Assembly: GCA_020465985.1 (NCBI GenBank)
Contig: JAANYP010004404.1
Coordinates: 1-64,000, forward strand
DNA: 64,000 nucleotides
Origin: Centrapalus pauciflorus
Lineage: Eukaryota; Streptophyta; Magnoliopsida; Asterales; Asteraceae
Reading direction: 5' to 3'
A program made the translations under genes and the position numbers. The notes under the pieces were generated by a model, which worked only from the letters and a program-made list of their open reading frames with translations, was not told the DNA's origin and did not search any database. Every line of letters starts with the position of its first letter. The first letter of the stretch is position 1. Below are positions 22,544 to 38,268 of the stretch, one piece after another.

Positions 22544-22820
22544 TATTTATTACTACCACCTTTTCGTGCATGCTTTTGTACTTTTATTGATATAAAATTT
22601 GAAAACCCATACTACTTATCACCCTAAAAAGTAAGTTGTCCTTTAAAGGACAACTAGATGTACTTTTGTATTATTTTAATAATAAACTCCATGCAACATA
22701 CAATCATGAAATCGGCCACACTTATTTTTGTCCAACACTTAACCGAAACACCTTTTTACTTTTCATCATTTCACTGAATTTTAATTACTTTATCTTTAGT
22801 TTTAATAACCCTTTTTCTTC

Positions 22821-22828
22821 TATAAATA
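22821..22828 (+). promoter_or_regulatory. TATA box of the C LTR
   Basis: CTATAAATAG context, also in the 3' LTR at 29183-29190. It is the best core-promoter match in this LTR. Confidence 0.6.
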
Positions 22829-24190
22829 GAAGACAAACCCATTTCACAAAAACACACCAACTTACAAACTCTCTTAAAACAAAATCGGCCAAAAATTCAA
22901 GCGTTCTTCAACTTTTGTAAGTTTTTCTTAATTACTTTATTTTCCATCTTAAAAATTTATAAAACATGAAAAATTAAATATATTTACTAAAATATAATAC
23001 TTTTCATTTACAACTCGGTTTTCATAATACTCGTGAAAGTTTCCATGCAAAATATATGAATACCCTTTCATAATGATGCACATGCTCGTATATATATGTA
23101 TGCATTTTCGTATATATATAAATACATATGTACATACGTATGCATGCATGCATCAAAATGTCCTTGGAAATAAACTACTTAAAATCATTTGTGTAAATCG
23201 GAATTAATACAACAAATTATATTTTTAAATAAATTACTTGAACATAACAACAAATCAGTATCAACATATAAAATCCTACGAAATTATTTATACATCACCC
23301 CCAAGTACATAAAATATTCAAACACGTATTATGATGCTATTGACCCGAACTCGTAAAAATATTAGGACGAGTCTCAACCATTCAAACAAGTGTTCAACTC
23401 AGATCCGAAAACATCATCAAAAATCAACAAGGTGAGTCTTCATAGTCCCATTTTTCACATTATTATGTTTTGGGATGAAATACATGCTTCGTTTTTATAT
23501 GGACACAAAAACTTCTCGATTCTATTATGTATTACATATGTGATTTCCGCCCTTATATCATGAAATCGTTAGTTGCATTTGTTTGCAAGCGCGGATATAT
23601 TGTGGATAGATCTATTGGGAGTCATGTCCCCCACTCGGGTTAGTGGTTTAGCTAACTGCGGATGCATATATATTCAACACACGGTATTACGTATGAGAAT
23701 ACTGCTCGGGGCAAACTCATTCTAATTAAGCTTCGGTGACATGATAGTTTATGTAATACATCTCATGGAATTTATGATTTTATAAATTCAACTCATCTGA
23801 TAATGTCCATACAACTGGTCGTTTCGCGTAAACCTATGAACTCACCAACAATTTTTGTTGACGTATTTTAGTATGTATTTTCAGGTAATTAAGGCAAGTG
23901 TGCCTTCGGATACACCAACTTTCAAGCTTCCGCATTTCATGGAGTCGCATGCATATTTCGAAACTAACGGAGATTTGGCTGCATTATTTTTGGACGCATT
24001 AATTATGTATCAGAATCTCTGTATTACGCGAACTTCATTCCTTTCATTTTGTAAAACATTAATACATTTTTAAATTTTAATGATGTAATATTTCGAAAAC
24101 GTCCATATAGTGGTCGTTCGTTATAATTATGGTTACCCTTCCGCACTCGTCACGTCTCGCTGCCAACCAAGGTAGCAGGGTGTGACAGAT

Positions 24191-24203
24191 TGGTATCAGA
24201 GCC
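24191..24203 (+). other. C primer binding site, initiator tRNA-Met type
   Basis: TGGTATCAGAGCC three bases after the LTR end. Confidence 0.93.
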
Positions 24204-25006
24204 ATAGTTATAGTGAACTAGGTTGCATTAGTACCTAGACTATAACTGTTACAAAAACTAAACTTTCTTCAAGAACTGTGAACACATATATGGACCCTGA
24301 TAACAATAACATGTCGAAATTCACCCCTAGGGAAAGGGTGTCACTAGCACAACGGGAGTCTATCCCAGTACCTGCCCATCAGCCAAGCCCACCGCAGTAG
24401 TAACGAGCAAGCATAGGACAGTGGGGATGGATGCCTCACACTCTCCAAGAGTGGAGAAACGAGGAGGGGATCCAAATCCAGTTTGAAGTCAGAACACCAT
24501 CTTCCTCTCAAGTGCCGACACTTACCTAGAAACCTATGTAACAAACGATTCCCCTGTTGGTGGCAAGGGCCGCCAGACACGACCTCCAATTTCGACAAAA
24601 TCCACCAAGAGGTCGGTGAGATCTTTGCAAGGATTAAGTAGGAGGCAATGCAAACCACCAATAAACTCTAGGCCAACCAGAATACCCAGGCGATTTAACA
24701 AGACGGAATCGACGAATTTTGACAGCACCTAGCGGAGCACAAAGCCCACACTGCAGAACTAACCCATTGACTTAACGCTCTGGAGTACGAGGAAACCCCG
24801 AAGGCATCTCTTTATAGTATTTCTCTAGGCTTTACTATCTGATATATCTTAGGGTAAATAAGGCTTAAGAATTTGTTAGAAAATTCTGACCATATCATAT
24901 ACAAAGATTAAGTATCAAGAACTTTTATGAGGAATTAAGTTTTAACTACAACTCTGCGTAGGAAAAGATAAAGCTGTGACTATCTGCCTAAGAAATTTCA
25001 AACCCG
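24204..25006 (+). pseudogene. gag: C gag remnant: short, many stops, no nucleocapsid knuckle
   Basis: After the leader, a short coding start (MDPDNNNMS) is fused to KFTPRERV. Relative to D, ~80 codons are absent between these two pieces. Several stop codons follow, and from about 24820 to 25000 the sequence is AT-rich and non-coding in all frames. I see no CCHC zinc knuckle. D shares the same truncated layout, so the loss predates both insertions. The element could not supply its own Gag. Confidence 0.7.
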
Positions 25007-28000
25007 TTGACTTATCCTCATACCCCATTAGATACCACTTATTCATTTCTACTATTTGATACTGGTGCTGATAGGAGCTTTATATCTGATAAGTTTAGCC
25101 AGCAGTTGAATGTTACCACTCTTCCCTTAGACAACTCATATACAATAGAACTGGCGGATGGCAAAATAATAAAGGCAAGTAGTATCATTAAGGAATGCAC
25201 ACTAAAGCTAGCAGATCACTCCTTTAAGATAGACTTAATGCCTATAGAACTCGGAAGTTTTGATGTGGTGATTGGTATGGACTGGTTGTCACACAACCAG
25301 GCTGAGATTTTGTGTGGTAAGAAAGTGGTGCGAATACCACTCAGTAAGAAGAAAGTCCTCACGGTCCAAGGGGAAAAGAAGAACCGACAATTGAATGTCA
25401 TATCCGGCCTAAGAACATTAAAATGTCTTAGGAAGGGTTGTCATGCAGTGTTGGTCCAGATCGTAGAAAAAGAGTCAAAGGAAAAACGACTTGAAGATAT
25501 TCCAGTAGTACGTGACTACCCGAAGGTATTCCCGGAAGACTTGCCTGGGCTTCCTCCAGCTAGGCAAGTAGAATTTCAAATCGATTTGGTGCCAGGAGCT
25601 GCACCGGTCGCAAGAGCCCCATATAGGCTCGCACCTTCTGAGATGCAAGAACTATCCAGTCAATTGCAAGAATTGATGGATAAAGGATTCATTCGACCAA
25701 GTTCCTCACCTTGGGGAGCTCCGGTTTTGTTCGTTAAAAAGAAAGACGGATTCTTCAGAATGTGCATAGACTACCGAGAGCTAAACAAGTTAACGGTAAA
25801 GAACCGCTACCCTCTCCCTAGGATTGATGACCTGTTCGACCAGCTACAGGGATCTAGCTTCTACTCAAAGATTGATCTGCGCTCCGGTTATCATCAAGTA
25901 AAAGTTCAGGAAGAAGATATCCCCAAGACGGCATTCAGAACTCGTTATGGACATTAGGAATTGCAGGTGATGCCATTCGGTTTAACCAACGCACCAGCCG
26001 TATTTATGGACCTCATGAATCGGGTGTGTAAACCATATCTGGATAAATTTGTATTAGTGTTCATAGACGATATCCTAATCTATTCCAGAAGTAAAGAAGA
26101 GCATGAACAACATCTCAAGTTGATCTTGGAGTTGTTAGAGAAAGAGCAGCTATACGCCAAATTTTCAAAATGTGAATTTTGGTTGCGAGAAGTAAAATTC
26201 CTTGGGCATGTGATAAACAGTCAGGGAATTCAGGTTGACCCATCAAAGATCGAGGCCATAAAGAACTAGGCAATCCCTAGAACCCCCACAGAAGTCCGCG
26301 AATTTCTAGGACTTGCCGGTTATTATAGGCGATTCATTGAGAACTTCTCGAAGATAGCAGGTTCCTTAACGGAGTTGACCCGTAAGGATGTGAAATACGT
26401 CTGGGGTGAAGAGCAGGAAAAGGCGTTTTAGCTGCTTAAGCAGAGGTTGTGTAGTGCACTAATTCTGTCCCTACCCGAAGGGACTGAAAATTTTATAGTC
26501 TACTGTGATGCCTCGCACAACGGATTAGGTTGTGTGCTCCTGCAAAGGGACAAGGTCATCGCTTATGCATCACGACAACTCAAGATTCACGAGGTAAACT
26601 ATACGACTCATGACCTGGAACTGGGAGCAGTGGTGTTTGCTCTCAAAATATGGAGGCACTATTTGTATGGAACCAAGTGCACGGTGTTCACGGACCATAA
26701 AAGCCTCCAGCATATTCTGAATCAGAAAGAGTTAAATATGAGGCAACGACGTTGGGTGGAACTTCTTAGCGACTATGACTGCGAGATTCGCTACCATCCA
26801 GGAAAAGCAAATGTCGTAGCTGACGCCCTAAGCCGAAAGGAACGGGTTAAGCCATTGAGAGTCCGAGCTTTCGTCATGACTATACAGTCAAACCTAAACT
26901 CTCAAGTCCGGGAGGCACAAGAAGAGGCAGTCAAGGAGGATAATCTGCTGAATGAAGCATTGAGAGGCATGGATAAGCAGTTTGAAATTAAGTCAGATGG
27001 ATGTCGATACTTCATGGGCAGAATTTGGTTACCGAAATTTGGAGGTGTAAGGAAACTGGTCATGGATGAAGGGTACAAAACAAGATATGCTATTCATCCA
27101 GGGTCGGACAAGATGTATCACGATTTGAAGGGATCATACTGGTGGCCAAACATGAAGGCTGACATTGCTACTTATGTCAGCAAGTGCTTAACGTGTTTAA
27201 AAGTTAAGGCTGAGCATCAAAGGCCGTCAGGATTGCTAGTCCAGCCAGAGATACCCCAATGGAAGTGGGAAAATATCACCATGGATTTTGTCACTAAGTT
27301 GCCAAAGACTTCTGGAGGTTATGACACCATCTGGGTGATCGTGGATCGGCTGACCAAGACCGCACACTTCCTGCCAATCAAGGAGACTGACAAGATGGAT
27401 AAGTTAACACGAACCTATCTTAAGGAGGTCGTCTCAAGGCATGGGGTGCCAGTATCCATTATATCAGACAGAGACAGCCGATTTACGTCAAGGTTCTGGC
27501 AATCATTGCAAGAAGCACTAGGAACGCGTCTGGATATGAGTACAGCCTATCACCCGCAAACGGACGGTCAGAGTGAAAGAACGATTCAAACATTGGAAGA
27601 TATGCTAAGGGCATGTGTCATCGACTTTGGAAAAAGTTGGGACAGACACCTGCCATTAGTTGAGTTTTCTTATAACAACAGTTATCACTCGAGCATTAAG
27701 ACCGCCCCATTCGAGGCACTCTATGGACGAAAGTGTCGATCACCTCTTTGTTGGGCCGAAGTAGGGGATAGTCAGATTACTGGACCTGAGATCATCCAGG
27801 AAACTACAGAGAAGATAGCCCAGATTCGGAACCGATTGAAGATTGCGCGGGATCGACAGAAGAGTTATGCAGACATCCGACGGAAGGATTTGGAATTCCA
27901 AGAGGGAGATCAAGTGATGCTGAAGGTCTCGCCTTGGAAAGGCGTAATCCGTTTTGGAAAACGAGGAAAACTCAATCCTCGTTATATCGGACCATTCAAA

Positions 28001-28348
28001 ATCACCAGAAGAATTGGCCCGGTAGCTTACCGACACGATCTACCCCCAGAGCTTAGTAACGTTCATAATACCTTCCACGTATCCAATCTTAAGAAATGTT
28101 TGGCTAATGAATCACTCGTGATACCCATGGACGAGCTGGAGATAGACGATAAGTTGAATTTCATTGAGCAACCGGTGGAAATAATGGACCGAGAAGTCAA
28201 GAAACTCAAGCACAGTCGAATTCCAATAATAAAGGTCCGATGGAACTCTAAACGAGGTCCTGAGTTTACTTGGGAACGCGAAGATCAATTCCGAGAGAAG
28301 TACCCCCAGCTGTTCTCAAAAGTCCAAGCAGAGGAGAACACGAGCTAA
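25007..28348 (+). pseudogene. pol: C Pol: protease, RT, RNase H, integrase, chromodomain-like end; three in-frame TAG codons
   Basis: One continuous frame of about 1113 codons interrupted only by TAG at 25955-25957, 26267-26269 and 26429-26431. The protease has DTGADRSF (about 25060). The RT has FIDD at 26060-26071 and flanking blocks (MPFGLTNAP, WGAPVLFVKKKDG). RNase H begins near 26490 (YCDASHNGLG) with TDHKSLQ and VVADALSRKE. The integrase has an HHCC zinc domain (about 27090-27210), MDFVTKLP, SDRDSRF, and the Glu in GQSERTIQ. The C-terminal VRWNSKRGPEFTWERE block resembles the chromodomain of Tekay-type chromoviruses. The usual residues at the second and third stops are Trp and Gln, one transition away from TAG. 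It would need suppression of three stops to be made. Confidence 0.92.
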
Positions 28349-28363
28349 TTTCGGGACGAAATT
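28347..28363 (+). other. Perfect hairpin just upstream of the C polypurine tract
   Basis: AATTTCG-GGA-CGAAATT: 7-bp stem, 3-nt loop, 8 bases before the polypurine tract. E has the same hairpin with two compensatory pair changes (50508-50526); D has it with one broken pair. Confidence 0.7.
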
Positions 28364-28370
28364 CCTTCAA

Positions 28371-28381
28371 CAGGGGGAGAC
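28371..28381 (+). other. C polypurine tract
   Basis: CAGGGGGAGAC immediately before the 3' LTR start TGTAACAACT; the plus-strand DNA primer site. Confidence 0.85.
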
Positions 28382-28869
28382 TGTAACAACTGGCCTAAAA
28401 ATAAGGTATGAAACTCAAAAATTAAACTAATATAAAACTCGAATAATGAAGTAATAAACTCGAATGAAGTTATATGAATCTCGAATCATATAATCAATAA
28501 ACTCGAATGGTGTTGTATGAATCTCGATGAAAGAAGTAAAAAACTCGAATAATGATATAATGAAACTCGATTAGTAAAGATCTAAACTCGAATAACACTT
28601 TAATGAAACTCGAATAAAGAAACATAAAACTCGAATAAAACTACATAAAACTCGAACAGTTAAACAAAGAAACTCGATTAAAGAAGCAAGAAACTCGGGC
28701 AATGTTGTATAAAACTCGACTATAGCTATATGAAACTCGAATGACAAAGGCATAAAACTCGATCAAAGTGTGATAAAACTCGGGCATAATGTTATAAAAC
28801 TCGATTGACACTGCAACAAACTCGATTCACACTTGAATCGAGTTTAACATTCCAGAAAAATTTTCTAAG

Positions 28870-28905
<36 letters not shown>

Positions 28906-30549
28906 TATTTATTACTACCACCTTTTCGTGCATGCTTTTGTACTTTTATTGATATAAAATTTGAAAACCCATACTACTTATCACCCTAAAAAGTAAGTTG
29001 TCCTTTAAAGGACAACTAGATGGACTTTTGTATTATTTTAATAATAAACTCCATGCAACATACAATCATGAAATCAGCCACACTTATTTTTGTCCAACAC
29101 TTAACCGAAACACCTTTTTACTTTTCATCATTTCACTGAATTTTAATTACTTTATCTTTATTTTTAATAACCCTTTTTCTTCTATAAATAGAAGACAAAC
29201 CCATTTCACAAAAACACACCAACTCACAAACTCTCTTAAAACAAAATCGGCCAAAAATTCAAGCGTTCTTCAACTTTTGTAAGTTTTTCTTAATTACTTT
29301 ATTTTCCATCTTAAAAATTTATAAAACATGAAAAATTAAATATATTTACTAAAATATAATACTTTTCATTTACAACTCGGTTTTCATAATACTCGTGAAA
29401 TTTTCCATGCAAAATATATGAATACCCTTTCATAATGATGCACATGCTCGTATATATATGTATGCATTTTCGTATATATATAAATACATATGTACTTACG
29501 TATGCATGCATGCATCAAAATGTCCTTGGAAATAAACTACTTAAAATCATTTGTGTAAATCGGAATTAATACAACAAATTATATTTTTAAATAAATTACT
29601 TGAACATAACTACAAATCAGTATCAACATATAAAATCCTACGAAATTATTTATACATCACCCCCAAGTACATAAAATATTCAAACACGTATTATGATGAT
29701 ATTGACCCGAACTCGTAAAAATATTAGGACGAGTCTCAACCATTCAAACAAGTGTTCAACTCAGATCCAAAAACATCATCAAAAATCAACAAGGTGAGTC
29801 TTCATAGTCCCATTTTTCACATTATTATGTTTTGGGATGAAATACATGCTTCGTTTTTATATGGACACAAAAACTTCTCGATTCTATTATGTATTACATA
29901 TGTGATTTCCGCCCTTATATCATGAAATCGTTAGTTGCATTTGTTTGCAAGCGCGAATATATTGTGGATAGATCTATTGGGAGTCATGTCCCCCACTCGG
30001 GTTAGTGGTTTAGCTAACTGCGGGTGCATATATATTCAACACACGGTATTACGTATGGGAATACTGCTCGGGGCAAACTCATTCTAATTAAGCTTCGGTG
30101 ACATGATGGTTTATGTAATACATCTCATGGAATTTATGATTTTATAAATTCAACTCATCTGATAATGTCCATACAACTCGTCTTTTCGCGTAAACCTATG
30201 AACTCACCAACAATTTTTGTTGACGTATTTTAGTATGTATTTTCAGGTAATTAACGCAAGTGTGCCTTCGGATACACCAACTTTCAAGCTTCCGCATTTC
30301 ATGGAGTCGCATGCATATTTCAAAAGTAACGAAGATTTGACTGCATTATTTTTGGACGCATTAATTATGTATCAGAATCTCTGTATTACGCGAACTTCAT
30401 TCCTTTCATTTTGTAAAACATTAATACATTTTTAAATTTTAATGATGTAATATTTTGAAAACGTCCATATAGTGGTCGTTCGTTATAATTATGGTTACGC
30501 TTCCGCACTCGTCACGTCTCGCTGCCAACCAAGGTAGCAGGGTGTGACA
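28382..30549 (+). repeat. C 3' LTR (2168 bp)
   Basis: Same termini as the 5' LTR. It carries the AAACTCGAAT array (28399-28850), a short (TA)n at 28873-28902 and TATAAATA at 29183-29190. It is followed by the TTTAT duplication. Confidence 0.93.
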
Positions 30550-30554
30550 TTTAT

Positions 30555-31439
30555 AAACTTGAGTTTTTATGAAACTTGTTGTTGTTGGTGATTATATATA
30601 TTATGCAAGACTTATATAAACATAAATATAAGATGAAATAAGCTAGTATTTACTTACTTTGAAGTGTTAGGAGTATGAAATTGAGGAGAAGTTGGAACTC
30701 TTGCAAGATTTGGACCAAGAACACTTGAACTTCACCAAGAACACTTGAATTTCACCAAGAACACTTGAATGAAAATGTTTGTAGTGTGTGTGTGGATCCG
30801 GTTTTGAGAGAGAGAAAAAAAAGGATTTTGGTGTGAAAATAATGAAAGGGAAGCTCTCTATTTATAGGAAAAGTCTTGGTCTTTCAAATGGAGGTTGAGT
30901 GCACACTTGGTGGAATTGAAAGAGAATGGTGAAATGAAAGGGAATGGAGAAAGGAGATTTGATGTAGATGGTGCATTGTCTTCTTAATATAAAATTGAAA
31001 ATCAAGTGTGTGTGTGTGTGTGTACTATGAGGGCTGGCCATGTGAAGGTATTTTCCATGTATTTTCCATTTTTTTGTATAAATGTATTTAGAATGTATTC
31101 TTGTATTTCCCTTTTTAAGTAATTTCATAAATACTTCTGGATGCATTGTTTTAGTCTTGCATTATTAATGCTAAGTAATTATATTAGTGTATGATTAGTG
31201 TTACCAATCATAATTTAATTACGTACTTAGTTGAATTAATCCTTCATATCGTAAATTGATCGGATTAATTGATTTTCCGATTCATCGCACCGATGAATTT
31301 GATTCTAATTGAGTTGAATTTTCTAATGAACCTTGTTAATCACTTGATTAATTTCTAATGATCACTGATTAGGTTATAATTGCCTATTAAATACAGATTA
31401 GGTCGTATATGCTAACCTGGTTTAATGCCGGATGTTACA
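30555..31439 (-). repeat. D 3' LTR, proximal part
   Basis: Continues the D LTR beyond the C insertion and matches 37364-38263. On the minus strand it starts TGTAACATCCGGCAT. It has a minus-strand TATAAATAG (reverse complement at 30858-30866) and a TG microsatellite near 31009-31023. Confidence 0.88.
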
Positions 31440-34400
31440 GTCTCCCCCTGTTAAGGGAATTTCGTCCTGAAATTAGCTCGTCTTCTCCACTGCTTGAGTA
31501 TTTGAGAACAGACGAGGGTATTTTTCCCGGAACCGATCTTCACGTTTCCACGTAAACTTAGGACCTCTTTTAGAGTTCCATCTGACTTTTATTATCGGGA
31601 TCCGGATGTGCTTTAGTTTCTTGACTTCTCGGTCCATTATTTCCAAAGGTTTTTCAACGAAGTTCAACTTATCGTCTAACTCCAGCTCGTCCTTGGGTAT
31701 GACGAGTGTTTCATCAGCCAGACATTTCTTAAGGTTGCGTACGTGGAAGGTATTGTGCATGCTGCTAAGCTCTGGTGGTAGCTCCAAACAATAAGCTACT
31801 AGTCCAATGTAACGAGGATTCAGTTATCCTTGATTTCCTAATCATATCACGCCCTTCCATGGCGAGACTTTCATCGGTACTCTTTCTCCTAATGGAAACC
31901 CAAGGGACTTTCTTCTTACGCCCACATAACTTTTCTGACGATCGGGAGTAGCTTTTAGTCGGTTCCGTATCTGTACTATCTTTTCAGTGGTCTCAAGTAT
32001 GGTTTCTGGGCCAAAGGCTTGACTATCCCTGACCTTGGCATATCAAAGGGGTGATCGGCACTTTTATCCGTACAGGGACTCAAATGGAGCAACCTTAAAC
32101 CGTGTGTGATAGCTGTTGTTGTATGATAATTCTTTTAATGGTAATTGAGTATCCCAACACTTCCCAAAATCCATTACACAGGCACTTAACTTAGGTTCTA
32201 GGGTTTGAATCTTTCTCTCATTTTGACCATCGGTCTAATGGTGATAGGTGGTACTCATGTCCAAGTTTGTACCCAAAGCTTGCTGTACGTTTGCCGAAAA
32301 TCTAGATGTGAATCTGCTACCCGTATCCGAAATGATTGAAATAGGCACTCCGTGTCCGGAGACGACTTCCTTGAGGTACGTTTGGACTAGCTTATTCATC
32401 CTGTTGTTCTCCTTGACTGGTAGGAATGTGCGGATCTTGTTAGGCGGTCAACTATTACCCAAATGGTTTTTGATGTTTGGTCTTAACTTTGGAGCATGAT
32501 AGGAATTTGTTGACATATGTGGCAACGTCATCCTTCATGTTAGCCCATCTGTATAGTTCCTTGAGGTCATGATACATTTTATCTGATCCAGGGTGAACGA
32601 CATATCCTGATTTATGTCCTTCATCCATAGCCAGCTTTCTTATTACACAAGACAGAGAAATCAGATTCCATTAATGAAATATTGATTTTTTTTCTTTATT
32701 AGCCCTTATCCCAAACTATTTATTCATTCTGTGCAAGGCTTCATTGTTCATATTTTCCTCCTTAACAACTTCTACTTGTGCATCATGAACTAAGAGAGGA
32801 AGGTTTGGTTGAATGGTTATAACTAGGGCTTGTACTCTTAATGGCTTAGCTCGTTCCTTTCGGCTTTGAGCGTCTGCAACCACATTAGTTTTCCTCAGGT
32901 GATAACGATTTTTCATAGTTGCAATCACTTATTAGCTTCATCCAATGACACTACTTCATATCCGACTCTTTCTGGTTCAAGATGTGTTGGAGGCCTTTAT
33001 GGTCTGTGACTATAGTACACTTGTTACTGTACAACTAATGTCTCCAAGTCTTAAAGATAAAGACTACTGCTCCAAGATCTAGATCATGCGTTGTGTCATT
33101 TACCTAGTGAACCTTAAGTTTTCATAAGTATAAGCTATGACCCTATCTTTCTATATCAACCCATTGTGTGAAGCGTCACAGTAATCTACAAATTTCTTGC
33201 TTCTCTTGGATAAAATAAGCGCGCTGCATAGTTTGTGCTTTAATAACTGATATGATGTTTCCTGATCCTTGCCCCAATCATACTTAATGTCTTTTCGGGT
33301 TAGTTTTGTTAGAGCTCCGGTGATCCTTGAGAAATTTTTAATAACTGCCTATAATAAGTGGCGAGTCTTAAGAACTGTCGTATCTCTATGGGGGTTCTAA
33401 GGGTTGACCAATTCATGATAGCCTCGATCTTTGCGGGGTCGACTTGGATCCCTTTACTATTGATCACGTGCCCGAGAAATCTTACCTATCTTAGCCAAAA
33501 GTCAAACTTAGAAAGCTTGGCATATAGTTGTTCTTTCTTCAACAACTCTAGAATCAGTCTTAAGTGTATGCTCGAGCTCCTCCTTGTTTTGTGAGTAGAT
33601 TAAGATGTCATTCATGAATACAATCACAAATTTGTCTAGATAAGGTTTGCACACCTGATTTATGAGGTCCATGAATACCGTTGGGGCACTGGTTAATTCA
33701 AATGGCATTATTAGGAATTTACGATGACCGTAACGGAATCTGAAGGCTATCTTTGGACTATCTTTCTTGTGAACGCTAACCTGATGATAATCAGACCTTG
33801 GGTCGATCTTTGAATAGAAGCTTAATTCTTGGTCAAACAAGTCATTGATCCTTGTGAGAGGATATCGACTCTCTTAGTCACATTCAGAAGGAACCCATCC
33901 TACTTCTTTATAAACAAAACTGGAGCTCCTCCAAAGCGAGAAACTCGGTTTGATAAACCTTTTATCTAAGAGCTCCTACGGTTGGTTGGATGATTCTTAC
34001 AATATTGATGGGGCTAATCGGCCTGGTGCTCGAGCCACTGGTGCAGCACCTGATACTAGGCCGATTTGTGATCCTCGATGTTGGGAGTTCAGGTATGTGT
34101 TCTGGAAAAACTTTGGGGTAACCATAAATAATAAGAATATTTTCGAGCCGCTTTTCCTTTGGCTCCCTCTCTGTCAACACTTTAGGGCCCCCGTAAAGTG
34201 AGTGAGAAGATCCTTCCTAAAGACCCAAAAAGGATATTCCCGATCCCGGCTTTAATGCTAGGGATGATGCTTACTTTGGTATTTCTTTTTTTTTTTTTGC
34301 CTTGGACAGCAAGGACCTTTTTATTGGCTAAAGGTATATGAACCGTCTTCTTGTTGCACACTTTTTCTGCACGATTCTTCGATAGTCAATCCATGCCTAT

Positions 34401-34720
34401 CACCACGTCAAAACATCCCAGTTTGACGGGCATCAAGTCTATTTCAAAGAATTGGCCTACTATTTCTAAGGAGCATCCTCGACTTATATTAATCGTCTTA
34501 AGCGTCTTACTGTCATCAACTTCAATAGCATAACTGCCACTTAATGGTGTAACAATGGAATTTATCTGCTTATTGAACTTAGTAGATATAAAGCTCCTAT
34601 CAGCACCGGTATCAAATAGTAGAAATGCATAAGTGGTATTTAATGGGGTAAGAGGATAAGTCTATGGGTTTGAAATTTCTTAGGCAGATTCGTATTACAT
34701 ATCCTCATGCTTCTAGTTAT
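31440..34720 (-). pseudogene. pol: D Pol, heavily decayed
   Basis: Right after the LTR lies a minus-strand polypurine tract (reverse complement GTCTCCCCCTG). Recognisable minus-strand pieces similar to C: integrase/chromodomain end (31473-31787), RNase H end (32716-32928), RT (33508-33840) and the protease-RT linker (33962-34180); a protease-like stretch lies near 34350-34700. Between them the frame is broken many times by stops, shifts and small deletions. In the RT the usual FIDD block reads FMND, so the first of its paired catalytic Asp residues is Asn. The gene is dead, far more so than in C, although D's LTRs differ by only ~3%. Confidence 0.85.
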
Positions 34721-35642
34721 AGATAAAACTTAGTTTTTTTCATTAAAATGTTGGATACCTAATCTTTGTACGTGATATGGTCGGAATTTTCCGACAAATT
34801 CTTAAGCCTTACACACCCTAAGATGTATCAGATAGTAAATCCTAGAGAAATACCATAAAAGGGTACTAAGTATGAGATACCTCCGGGGTTTCCTCGTACT
34901 CCAGAGCGTTAAGTCGTTGGGTTAGTTCTTCACTGCGGGCTTTAGGCGCTGTCACAATTCCTTGATTCCGTCTTGTTTAATCGCCTGAGTATTCTGGTTG
35001 GCCCAAGGTTTATTGGTGGTTTGTATTGCCTCCTACTTAATCCTTGCAAAGATCTCACCGACCTCTTGGTGGATTTTGTCAAAATTGGAGGTCGTGTCTG
35101 GCGGCCCTTGCCACCAACAGAGGCACCGTTTGTTACATAGGTTTCTGGGTAAGTGTCGGCACTTGAGAGGAAGATGATGTTCCGACTTCAAACTGGCCTT
35201 GGATCCCTTCCTCGTTTCTCCACTCTTGGAGTGTGTGAGGCATCCATCCCCACTTTCTTATGTTTGCCCGTTACTACTGCGACGGTCTTGGCTAATGGGC
35301 AGGTACCGGGATAGATTCCCGTTGTGCTAGTCACACCCTTTCCCTAGGGGTGAATTTCTTCAATGGTCCATTGGGATGGTTTCTGAAAAGGGTGTAGGGT
35401 GGAATATGTGATGGTGATGGTGGAGCAATTTGTGTTGCAGGACCACAATTGCCTTCCTTGTGCTTTGACGGGTCCATTACATCGTCATTGATTTGGTCTG
35501 GGTGGTTTCCCGATCCAAAGTACACCTCAATGTCACCTTGGCTTCCTTGTTCCATGGTTGAGAATTCATCCTCTGAGTCAAAGAGGATAATAACCGTATT
35601 GTTCGACATGTTATTGTCATCAGGGTCCATATATGTGTTCAC
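34721..35642 (-). pseudogene. gag: D gag remnant
   Basis: The start region (35642 down to 35331) encodes MDPDDNNMS followed by an acidic stretch and KFTPRERV. The rest down to about 34900 is broken, and 34720-34880 is AT-rich non-coding sequence similar to C's. No zinc knuckle is seen. It is longer than the C remnant by ~80 codons near the N-terminus. Confidence 0.65.
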
Positions 35643-35715
35643 AGTTCTTGAAGAAAGTTTAGTTTTTGTAGCAGTTATAGTCTAGGTACTAATGCAACCT
35701 AGTTCACTATAACCT

Positions 35716-35728
35716 GGCTCTGATACCA
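35716..35728 (-). other. D primer binding site, initiator tRNA-Met type
   Basis: Reads TGGTATCAGAGCC on the minus strand, three bases from the 5' LTR end at 35732. Confidence 0.92.
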
Positions 35729-35731
35729 ATC

Positions 35732-38263
<2,532 letters not shown>

Positions 38264-38268
38264 GATAC

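Noticed and set aside
30862..31146. Minus-strand frame of ~94 codons in the D LTR
   Set aside because: LTR sequence with a TG microsatellite; the matching region of the partner LTR does not keep the frame.
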